From assembly GCA_026713405.1 (NCBI GenBank), contig JAPOON010000529.1, forward strand, positions 1 to 5,376: 5,376 nucleotides of DNA, given 5' to 3'. The translations under genes were made by a program, and so were the position numbers. Source of the stretch: Gammaproteobacteria bacterium (GTDB lineage Bacteria; Pseudomonadota; Gammaproteobacteria; Pseudomonadales; Azotimanducaceae_A). This document shows, one piece after another, positions 1 to 5,376 of this stretch (positions are counted from its first letter, which is position 1; every line of letters begins with the position of its first letter). Below the pieces are notes generated by a model, which was given only the letters and a program-made list of their open reading frames with translations, was not told where the DNA came from and made no database searches.

Positions 1-782
1 ACGCGAATCTCCACCGGGTCCGCCTCCGGCGACAGTCCGTCGTCGTCGAGCCAGTCCGAGAACGTGTATTCGCCATCCGCCATGCGCTCGATGGCGAGCC
101 TCGTCAGGCGTTCCCCGTAGTCCATCAGCGCATTGATACCGGCGCTGACCTCGTCCTTGCCATAGTGGTTGAACAGCGCACCGAGCCTCGCTTCGCCGGT
201 GCGGCAACCGGCAATCTGCGCCTCGAGGTCGCCCCGCATGTTGCGCGGCGACCGGGAATTCGCGGTTAGCAGGCTCATCAGGTCTTCGCTGACGACGCCC
301 TCCTTCGCGAGACGAAGCATCGGAATGCGCAGCCCCTCGGCAAGGTGATCGTAGACTGCCGCCGCCGCGCTGCCCGGGGCCGTGCCGCCGATGTCCTGGT
401 GGTGCGTCATGGTGGCCACGTAGCCCACCAGTTCGCCGTCAAGGAAGGCCGGGCTTGCTACGGCGAAATCCGGCAGATGGGTGCCGCCCGCATACGGGTC
501 GTTAACCAGGTAGACATCGCCCGGTTGCGCCTCGCCCGGCGGATAGCGTCGGGCGAACCGCCGCCCGAGTTCCGTGAGCGCGCCCAGGTGAATGGGAATG
601 GCGCAGGCCTGGGCGACCGTGCGGCCGTCCCAGTCGTAGACGGCGCAGGTGGCATCGAGGGCTTCGGTGACGATCGTCGAGTAGGAACTCTTGATCAGCG
701 CATGCTGCATCTCGTCGGCCACCGCCGTGAAGCGGCCGCGCAGCACCTCCATGGTGACCGGGTCAACGGTTGCGACAGTCAT
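1..782 (-). CDS. hyuB: Hydantoinase B / 5-oxoprolinase family subunit (HyuB), N-terminal half, cut by window edge
   Basis: The minus strand is open from an ATG at 780-782 to the left edge: 260 codons plus two bases. The N-terminus (MTVATVDPVTMEVLRGRF) is typical of HyuB. Family hallmarks follow: a DEMQHAL segment at residues 23-29, NDPYAGGTHLPD at 94-105, and HHQDIGGTAPGS at 127-138, whose His and Asp residues match the family's conserved HHxDxGG signature. In this family HyuB works with HyuA in the cytoplasm in ATP-dependent opening of hydantoin or 5-oxoproline type rings. The exact substrate cannot be read from sequence. Full-length members have roughly 520-590 residues, so about half is missing. 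The frame stays open upstream to a TAA near 864 but holds no better start; the ribosome binding site before the ATG is weak (GAGTGAAACG). A hyuA partner would be expected in the same operon but is not in view. The family call is firm; the symbol is by homology only. Confidence 0.9.
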   Translation of the reverse strand, partial: MTVATVDPVTMEVLRGRFTAVADEMQHALIKSSYSTIVTEALDATCAVYDWDGRTVAQACAIPIHLGALTELGRRFARRYPPGEAQPGDVYLVNDPYAGGTHLPDFAVASPAFLDGELVGYVATMTHHQDIGGTAPGSAAAAVYDHLAEGLRIPMLRLAKEGVVSEDLMSLLTANSRSPRNMRGDLEAQIAGCRTGEARLGALFNHYGKDEVSAGINALMDYGERLTRLAIERMADGEYTFSDWLDDDGLSPEADPVEIR

Positions 783-872
783 CGTTTCACTCGCGGGTGC
801 ATTGGCATTGTCGAAAATCCGCCCGGCAACCGCGTCGTCTTGACGGCAGCGGGCACCTCCACTTGTTTACGG

Positions 873-902
873 AATGTAAGGGGACCGGGAACGGCAAGTC
901 AA
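873..902 (-). promoter_or_regulatory. Candidate sigma70-type promoter for hyuB
   Basis: Read on the minus strand, TTGACT (902-897) is followed after 18 bases by TACATT (878-873). Each box is close to the -35 and -10 consensus. Transcription would begin near 866, giving a leader of about 85 bases before the hyuB ATG at 782. It is the best promoter-like pair I found in the divergent region. This is pattern matching only; chance occurrence is possible, though the AT-rich boxes stand out in this GC-rich background. Confidence 0.4.
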
Positions 903-1052
903 ATGGACAGGGACCACGGGGCAACGGCGACTTCGACAGCGGCGGCTCTACGGAACCAAACGCCCTTGGGCGCGTCGAACCGTGAACATCCAGGAAGACC
1001 GCCGACGGCAGCCGGCCGATTCCGCGTTCACGCTACCTGCATTTACAAATGA

Positions 1053-1060
1053 AAAGGAGG
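1053..1060 (+). promoter_or_regulatory. Strong Shine-Dalgarno site fixing the start of the 611-residue gene
   Basis: AAAGGAGG lies 7 bases before the ATG at 1068 and is nearly fully complementary to the 16S rRNA 3' end. It sits in a short A-rich stretch in an otherwise GC-rich region. It makes the 1068 start secure and predicts efficient translation. No convincing promoter for this gene is visible in 783-1052. Confidence 0.85.
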
Positions 1061-1067
1061 CCCGGAT

Positions 1068-2903
1068 ATGAATGGCGTAGAAGGGGCCGCGGCGGCAAGC
1101 AGCGTCAATAATCAAGGTGGCGCATCGTCCGCGACCCCGGAGACAAGGCAGGGGGTATTCGGCGACCGGCAGGTGTCCGTCCCGGCGCAAGCCGGGTTTG
1201 TTCCGTCCCCGGTCGAGCCCCACGCTGCGGGCGGTCGGCAGGTATCGGTAGTGCCGCCGGAACCACAGCAACGGCCGACCGACGTGGAACCGCCGCCGGC
1301 GGACCCCCGGGCAGAGACGGCCACGGCCATTCCGGCGCCCGCCCCCGCTCGCAGTGAATCGGATTGGATTACCGCCTACCGGCGGTTGGCAGGCCTGGCC
1401 GATTGGTTCTCGAAAGAGGGCCAGCCTGCCGCGAGTGCATGTTTCGACCGCGCGGGAAGACGCGTCAGGGAAGCTGTCAGGGTCAGGTACAACAACAACA
1501 TCAAATTGGAGAGATACCTGCCTACGCCGAATTTCCGAACCGCCGGCCGGCCGGAACAGATGTACGTTGCTCTCCAGGACATGGCCAGTCGCGCTGCCGG
1601 CCGGCGCGACGAAGGCCGCGTTCGTGCGATTCGCTGGGACATCGACGGACTGCACCGGCACATAACCTCACAGCTCACCGAGCTGGCCAGCGTGTACGGT
1701 TCGATCGACGAGCTGGCTGCCCGGGCTGGGTTGCCCCGACCGGTAGTGGCAGTGGCGGTCGAGCCGCGTTCGAGCCCTGCTGACATGGGAACCGAACAAT
1801 CGCTCCCGACCCGAGAGGATGTCTCGCGCCCGCCGCTGCACGGGACCCTGCCGGAAAGCGCCGAAGGAAGGCAACGGGAACTCGTGTCGAGAATCGTTGC
1901 CCAGGTCGATTCCAGGAATAGGCCGTACCCCGCACCGCAGGCGTGGGTCAATTTCCCATGGGCCTCCCTCTACAGGGGCATTAAGACGCGGTACGCCGCA
2001 GATGTGGCGAGGGGCAACATCTACGCCACCGCAGCGAGCGCCGCGGCCCTTCGCCAGATCGACCAGGCCGTGATGGACGGGTACAGGAGCTTGCGGGTCC
2101 GTCCTGCCAGGGGTGAGGGGGCGACAAGCCCGAAGGCAGCCATGTTCAAACTTCGGGCAATGCGGTCCAACGCCTGGAGAGGTTCGCATTCCCGGACGGT
2201 GGCGATCAGGGAAACCCTGGAAGGCATCTACCGGCTTACTCGCGAGAAGCAATCGGATCTCGCGTTACGCCACCGCGAGTTCGCCGTGGCGTCCTCCCGT
2301 GGCGGGGCCGCAGTCCCCGACCGGAAAGTCCTTGAAGCTTGGCTGCTGCAACAGGCAGGTGCGGCGGGCGCCTCGAGCATCGAGCACCGCTATTTCACGC
2401 AATTGGCCAACAATGTTGATGGGGAAACCGATCCCTGGTCCGTCTCCCGGTGGCTTGTCGGCAGCCTGTCGGCGGGCGTTGCGGATCAGGCGGAGCGATT
2501 GCAGGCGGCCCACCGCGCTCTCGTGCAAGCCATGGCCGGAACCCTCCTCTCGTCGTCGCCCCGGCCAGGTTCCCTCGCCACTGCCACTCCCGTCCCGGAC
2601 GGCAGCCGTGCTTCGGCGTCGAGGCAACAGCCGATCCTGTCGCGGCTCTTCCAGGGCGAACGGCTCTCGAACGATCAATGCCAGGCTATCCTGGCCGCTG
2701 TCTCACGGGCTGCCGCCGCCGGGCAGTTCCCCGAATCGACGTCCCGTCCGGAAACCTGGGCGGCCGGCCTGCTGCAACGCATCCAGAAGAACACCGACAA
2801 GCCGTGGGCCGCCTTGACCGACATCGAAAGGGCGGCGGCAGCAGGCGATTGGACACTGCTGCGTGATTTGATCCAAGCACTTGAGACGGCGGGTTACCTG
2901 TAA
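1068..2903 (+). CDS. Unrecognised 611-residue protein with disordered N-terminus and duplicated helical modules
   Basis: I do not recognise this family. The start is secure (AAAGGAGG, 7-base spacing), the gene ends at TAA 2901-2903, and third positions are strongly G/C. Residues 1-95 are rich in Pro, Ala, Ser and Gly, probably disordered, and contain a doubled motif, GDRQVSV (32-38) and GGRQVSV (55-61). Residues about 98-222 form a predicted helical module that seems to recur at about 291-411: YRR at 104 matches YRG at 302, and AIRWDIDGLHR at 187 matches AIRETLEGIYR at 379. The linker between them (223-290) holds DMGTEQSLPTREDVSRPP, whose DNA is repeated inverted downstream. Residues 412-611 are helical with two D-x-PW motifs (DPW 455-457, DKPW 577-580) and a Ser/Pro/Ala linker at 495-520. 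There is no signal peptide or membrane segment. The composition would fit a secreted effector, scaffold or phage-like structural protein; none is demonstrated. The next gene starts 335 bases downstream on the same strand, so co-transcription is possible but unproven. Confidence 0.88.
   Translation: MNGVEGAAAASSVNNQGGASSATPETRQGVFGDRQVSVPAQAGFVPSPVEPHAAGGRQVSVVPPEPQQRPTDVEPPPADPRAETATAIPAPAPARSESDWITAYRRLAGLADWFSKEGQPAASACFDRAGRRVREAVRVRYNNNIKLERYLPTPNFRTAGRPEQMYVALQDMASRAAGRRDEGRVRAIRWDIDGLHRHITSQLTELASVYGSIDELAARAGLPRPVVAVAVEPRSSPADMGTEQSLPTREDVSRPPLHGTLPESAEGRQRELVSRIVAQVDSRNRPYPAPQAWVNFPWASLYRGIKTRYAADVARGNIYATAASAAALRQIDQAVMDGYRSLRVRPARGEGATSPKAAMFKLRAMRSNAWRGSHSRTVAIRETLEGIYRLTREKQSDLALRHREFAVASSRGGAAVPDRKVLEAWLLQQAGAAGASSIEHRYFTQLANNVDGETDPWSVSRWLVGSLSAGVADQAERLQAAHRALVQAMAGTLLSSSPRPGSLATATPVPDGSRASASRQQPILSRLFQGERLSNDQCQAILAAVSRAAAAGQFPESTSRPETWAAGLLQRIQKNTDKPWAALTDIERAAAAGDWTLLRDLIQALETAGYL
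1161..1250 (+). repeat. Doubled GxRQVSV motif in the N-terminal region
   Basis: The DNA at 1161-1181 encodes GDRQVSV and that at 1230-1250 encodes GGRQVSV, 23 codons apart. Both copies are preceded by a small or aromatic residue and followed by Pro within one or two residues (PAQ, VPPEP). The third-position bases differ (GTGTCCGTC against GTATCGGTA) while the amino acids are kept. This suggests the peptide, not the DNA, is conserved. Its role is unknown; short repeated motifs in disordered tails often bind partners. Confidence 0.6.
1782..1836 (+). repeat. Inverted repeat copy A, inside the 611-residue gene
   Basis: These 55 bases match the minus strand of 3061-3007 at 47 positions with no gap (about 85 %). 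The host gene translates them as DMGTEQSLPTREDVSRPP plus the first base of the next codon. The eight differences lie at 1789, 1793, 1798, 1802, 1811, 1814, 1829 and 1834. Five are third positions of this frame and all are synonymous; three are second positions; none is a first position. A small hairpin is present: CGAGA (1812-1816), five-base loop, TCTCG (1822-1826). The match fades quickly on both sides, so this is a short module and not a duplicated gene. Confidence 0.8.
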
Positions 2904-2930
2904 CGACCGAAATCAATCCGCTCAGCCACG

Positions 2931-3188
2931 CTACGGAGACAGCGGCGGGATATCGAGAAAAGCCACCAGCATCTCGATTCCGCCCCCATCGATATCGTCC
3001 AATCGCGCTGCGGCCGCGAGACATCCTCGCGCGTCGGGAGGGATGGTTCCGTTTCCATGTCCGACGGCCGCGGCGATGCCGCCCGCCTCCCTGCTCTCGG
3101 GCAGGGGCGCAATCACCGCCGATTCTTTGAACTTCCGACCGTCCCTGTTGTCGAAGGCCCGGCGAAGGTGTGTGGAATCGCTGCGCAT
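2931..3188 (-). CDS. Possible small protein (85 residues) or gene remnant, unrecognised
   Basis: The minus strand reads from ATG 3188-3186 to TAG 2933-2931. Third positions are strongly G/C for most of its length (for example the residues AVIAPLPESREAGGI), and the C-terminus ends in a plausible hydrophobic tail, EMLVAFLDIPPLSP. It includes HGNGTIPPDARGCLAAAA, the product of repeat copy B. Against it: no Shine-Dalgarno precedes the ATG, and the frame continues open upstream into the start of the next plus-strand gene, so the true 5' end may lie elsewhere or be lost. The plus-strand frame sharing the same wobble bases (2881-3213) is also open but starts inside the preceding gene. I recognise no family. 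It may be a real convergent small gene, a remnant, or antisense coincidence. Confidence 0.3.
   Translation of the reverse strand: MRSDSTHLRRAFDNRDGRKFKESAVIAPLPESREAGGIAAAVGHGNGTIPPDARGCLAAAARLDDIDGGGIEMLVAFLDIPPLSP
3007..3061 (-). repeat. Inverted repeat copy B, in the intergenic gap
   Basis: On the minus strand this matches 1782-1836 at 47 of 55 positions. Its hairpin is longer than in copy A: CGCGAG, a five-base loop and CTCGCG, spanning 3031-3015. Read in the frame of the possible small minus-strand gene it gives HGNGTIPPDARGCLA. Read in the frame equivalent to copy A it gives DMETEPSLPTREDVSRP, also uninterrupted (minus-strand frame open over 2894-3112). The two copies face each other about 1.2 kb apart. 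Confidence 0.8.
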
Positions 3189-3223
3189 AGCCAGTGCGCG
3201 CGATTTCGAGTAGCTGCTGACAC

Positions 3224-3232
3224 AGGCGGGGG
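3224..3232 (+). promoter_or_regulatory. Purine-rich ribosome binding site for the gene at 3239
   Basis: AGGCGGGGG ends 6 bases before the ATG at 3239. It is a weaker match than AAGGAGG but sensibly placed. An in-frame stop (TGA, 3218-3220) lies just upstream, so the only alternative start nearby is TTG 3233. Confidence 0.5.
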
Positions 3233-3238
3233 TTGTCG

Positions 3239-5376
3239 ATGTTCGACTTGCAGGGCTTTCAGAATGCTGCCCGGGCGGCGGATCCTGGTGCGGTCCTCGT
3301 GCTGCAACCTCGCCAACGGGCGATAACCTCGCGTTCGGGGCCTTTCGCCCGCTGGTTCGGGCGCGTCCGGCTCATCGAGAATCACCAGGCCACCGGCCGG
3401 TTCCTGCAGGCACTCGGCACACGTTACGGTGCCGAGACTGCCAGGGAAGTTGCGACGGCGCGCGGGCTCACCGGCAGGCTCGGGCGTGTCAAGCCATTGA
3501 CCGCCGCAAAGGTGTCGAACGCTGTGCGTGAAGCCGAGACTCTGCAAGCCAACGCGCGGCACGACAACAAGTATCTGGCTACAGCCGTAACGGTGATAGA
3601 GCAGCAAGGCCCGGCAATGGCGTCCGTCAGAACCGAGATTGAGCGGGCAGTTGGATCGTACCCTAACGACCGCGCCGGGATCACCGCCCGAATCGACTTC
3701 GTAAATGTCGCGGAAAAGGCCAAGGAGGCAATCGTCGAGGCGGGGCGGAACGGTATGCACCGGGTCGGTGTCAAAGAAGCCCGCACCATTCGAGCGCAAG
3801 TCGTGGGCCAGGAAGTGGAAGCCGCCTGCACCGACTATTACGCAGCCAAAGCCATAGCCCGTACGGCGTTCAACCCCCGACTGGAACGCTCGCTCGTCTT
3901 TCAGGCGCTTAGCCGCCATTTCGCCCGTTTCGACCCGCCCCTCGACTACGACAAGAACAGCCTCACGCCCGATGCGGCTGAGGAGTTGCACCAGAAGTTC
4001 TCCGACGCAATGGCTAGCGGGAGAGTCCGTGCCGAACAACTCGACAATAGCGACGTATTGCGGGCACTGGCCGAAGAGGAGGTGGGTCGCTTCATCGACG
4101 AGCGGCAGGCCGCCCGCTCGGAACTCGACTCGCTCGGCTACCTTACTGATGCCGCAAGGCACGCTCTGCTGGCCCAGGTTTCCCGGGACAATATCCCGTC
4201 CGGCATCGTGTCGCGCGCAGCGGAGAGCGGTTTGCTGATCCGTGACGACCTTGATCGTCTGGCCAATTCCCTGAAAATGGAGGATGCGCAAGCTGTGGTC
4301 GACAACCTGCAACTGGCCATGGTGACGGCGTGGCGCGAGCCGGGCATGGACGCGACCGAATTGAACGAAGAGCTCGTCTACCGCTGGCTATGGCGTTTCG
4401 TACTCGCCTCTCGCAGCAAGGCCGAAGCCCGGGCGATTCTCAGTCGAATGGGTCAGGAACACGACCCGTTGCGCAACATCTGTGAAGCCGCCACCTGGTA
4501 CGCGGAAGAATTTCGGGAGACTGAGCAGCACGTTCGCGCCGCCAGGCCAGCCGGCGACGGCAGGTCGTTCAAGTCGAGGGCAAGCGACGTTTCCAACGTG
4601 CTGCATGGTTTGTGGGTGATATTACAGGAGAAGACAGATTGGGAGGTGGGCAGCGCCAGAATGCTGGCCGCGAACGACCGGCCAGACGACGAGACGATCA
4701 CCGCCCTGCGCAATCTCGGCATCCCCTTCCCGGCGCCCGACCGCTTGGGCGAGGTCAACGCGGCCGCACCACTAGCAGATTCCACGCTTGCAGAGATCCG
4801 TGAGGCTTTCGGTCGGCATGTGCGCTCGAAAGGGCAGGTAGATCGGTCGGGGTTGACACGGAATTGCATGGAATTCCTTCGTTGCAACCAGGATGTCCAG
4901 AATAAAAGGTTCAGGGCACGGTTCTTCATCGATGGCAGGGAACTGCCCCGCTATGCGGACGTCGCTACCGTGGCACGGGCACTGAAAGCGTTTTGCACGG
5001 ACCAGACCGGCTACCTGAACAGGGGCCTGCTGGCCAACGTCTCGCAAGTGATCGATCACGCCACCCTCGACTGCGTCTACGCGGGCTGCATGAATCCGGA
5101 ACTGCCGCATCTGGCGATCATGAACGGCTATCCCGAGGGGGTATACGAGGGACAGTCGTACTCACTGTGGAAGAACGATGACGGGGCGGTTCGACTCGGA
5201 ATTGCGGAATCGATCACCCCCCTGTATTGGCATCCTTTCCCCGATGCCGCCGGGGCGGCGGAACCCTCCGAAAGCGGCTCGGTCCCCGCCCACGTGATCT
5301 TGAATGGCAAGAACAACGACTTCAGCACACGGTTTGTGGTCGATTTCGATCCCCGAAGCCCCCAGACGGCCACCCT
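3239..5376 (+). CDS. Unrecognised large soluble protein (at least 713 residues), cut by window edge
   Basis: The frame is open from ATG 3239 to the right edge: 712 codons plus CT, which must be Leu. An in-frame TGA at 3218-3220 bounds the start. I do not recognise the family. Residues 34-100 form a compact helical module (GPFARWFGR, FLQALGTRYG, GRVKPLTAAKVSNAVREAE). Residues 100-500 are charged and helix-rich, with pieces such as LDSLGYLTDAARHALLAQV at 297-315 and YRWLWRFVLASRSKAEARAI at 381-400. Residues 515-625 carry five cysteines (543, 549, 586, 612, 617). The visible end, from about 635, looks beta-rich (SYSLWKNDDGAVRLGIAESI and later NDFSTRFVVDFDP). There is no signal peptide or membrane segment. 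The modular layout recalls large secreted effector or toxin proteins, but I see no catalytic motif and cannot support a function. A 399-codon antisense frame overlaps it (3113-4312) and is judged a shadow. Confidence 0.87.
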   Translation, partial: MFDLQGFQNAARAADPGAVLVLQPRQRAITSRSGPFARWFGRVRLIENHQATGRFLQALGTRYGAETAREVATARGLTGRLGRVKPLTAAKVSNAVREAETLQANARHDNKYLATAVTVIEQQGPAMASVRTEIERAVGSYPNDRAGITARIDFVNVAEKAKEAIVEAGRNGMHRVGVKEARTIRAQVVGQEVEAACTDYYAAKAIARTAFNPRLERSLVFQALSRHFARFDPPLDYDKNSLTPDAAEELHQKFSDAMASGRVRAEQLDNSDVLRALAEEEVGRFIDERQAARSELDSLGYLTDAARHALLAQVSRDNIPSGIVSRAAESGLLIRDDLDRLANSLKMEDAQAVVDNLQLAMVTAWREPGMDATELNEELVYRWLWRFVLASRSKAEARAILSRMGQEHDPLRNICEAATWYAEEFRETEQHVRAARPAGDGRSFKSRASDVSNVLHGLWVILQEKTDWEVGSARMLAANDRPDDETITALRNLGIPFPAPDRLGEVNAAAPLADSTLAEIREAFGRHVRSKGQVDRSGLTRNCMEFLRCNQDVQNKRFRARFFIDGRELPRYADVATVARALKAFCTDQTGYLNRGLLANVSQVIDHATLDCVYAGCMNPELPHLAIMNGYPEGVYEGQSYSLWKNDDGAVRLGIAESITPLYWHPFPDAAGAAEPSESGSVPAHVILNGKNNDFSTRFVVDFDPRSPQTAT

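Larger units (their letters stand above)
2904..3238. other. 335-base gap between the two large plus-strand genes
   Basis: There is no secure gene and no clear rho-independent terminator after the TAA at 2903. The contents are a possible 85-residue minus-strand frame (2931-3188) and inverted repeat copy B (3007-3061). A weak stem also occurs, ATCGAG (2952-2957) with CTCGAT (2973-2978), with a 15-base loop and no T run, along with two GATATC palindromes (2949-2954, 2991-2996). Base composition stays high in GC with coding-like periodicity, which suggests present or former coding use, probably on the minus strand. Confidence 0.6.

Noticed and set aside
840..869. TTGACG followed by TTGTTTAC as a plus-strand promoter
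   Set aside because: At 17-base spacing the -10 position reads TTGTTT, a poor match, and it would lie about 200 bases from the gene.
952..980. GGAACC upstream of the 611-residue gene as the first half of a hrp-box (type III secretion promoter)
   Set aside because: At the required spacing of about 15-16 bases there is no CCACNNA second half, so the box is incomplete.
345..1052. A 235-codon plus-strand frame across hyuB and the divergent region
   Set aside because: Most of it is the antisense shadow of the clearly recognisable HyuB reading on the minus strand. Its translation is Arg/Gly-rich with no recognisable features.
1540..1612. Clusters of GCCGGCCGG palindromes
   Set aside because: They lie in coding sequence (Ala/Gly/Arg codons) and are expected in GC-rich DNA; no regular spacing or longer arms were seen.
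948..2252. Several minus-strand frames of 190-240 codons opposite the 611-residue gene
   Set aside because: They are shadows of a gene with a strong ribosome binding site. None has its own start signal or protein-like composition.
2952..2978. Stem ATCGAG / CTCGAT after the 611-residue gene as a terminator
   Set aside because: It has only 6 base pairs, a 15-base loop, low GC for this genome and no T run, so it does not look like an intrinsic terminator.
3113..4312. A 399-codon open frame on the minus strand overlapping the large 3' gene
   Set aside because: It is antisense to a longer plus-strand frame (over 710 codons) that has a plausible ribosome binding site and good wobble composition. 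Its own translation is irregular and Arg/Gly/Cys-rich with no coherent domain. Long antisense frames are expected in high-GC genes.

Overview
The window is GC-rich, gene-dense bacterial DNA with a strong G/C preference at codon third positions. That suits a high-GC proteobacterium, but no rRNA, tRNA or marker gene is present to place it further. I see no tRNA, rRNA, CRISPR array, transposase, integrase or attachment site.

Layout. (1) Positions 1-782, minus strand: the N-terminal half of a hydantoinase B / 5-oxoprolinase family subunit (HyuB). It is the only gene here I recognise firmly, and it runs off the left edge. A plausible sigma70-type promoter for it lies at 873-902. (2) Positions 783-1067: a 285-base divergent intergenic region. 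It ends in a near-perfect Shine-Dalgarno for the next gene. (3) Positions 1068-2903, plus strand: an unrecognised 611-residue protein. It has a Pro/Ala/Ser-rich, probably disordered N-terminus with a doubled GxRQVSV motif. Two apparently duplicated helical modules are separated by a linker, and a helical C-terminal part follows. (4) Positions 2904-3238: a 335-base gap with no secure gene. It holds a possible 85-residue minus-strand reading frame and an inverted, 85 % identical copy of 55 bases from inside the 611-residue gene. (5) Positions 3239 to the right edge, plus strand: an unrecognised large protein, at least 713 residues. It is soluble, helix-rich in its first two thirds, probably beta-rich at its visible end, and still open at the edge.

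How the genes relate. HyuB is metabolic (ATP-dependent hydantoin or 5-oxoproline type ring opening with a HyuA partner) and is transcribed away from the rest. The two unrecognised genes are co-oriented and look like one accessory locus next to a conserved gene. They are large, multi-module, Ala/Arg-rich proteins without signal peptides or membrane segments. That would fit secreted host-interaction or inter-bacterial effector proteins, but no secretion, chaperone or catalytic gene is visible, so this is inference only. The most distinctive signal is the 55-base inverted repeat. Its substitutions fall only on the wobble positions of two different reading frames, as if the same DNA were translated in one frame inside the 611-residue gene and in another frame on the opposite strand downstream.
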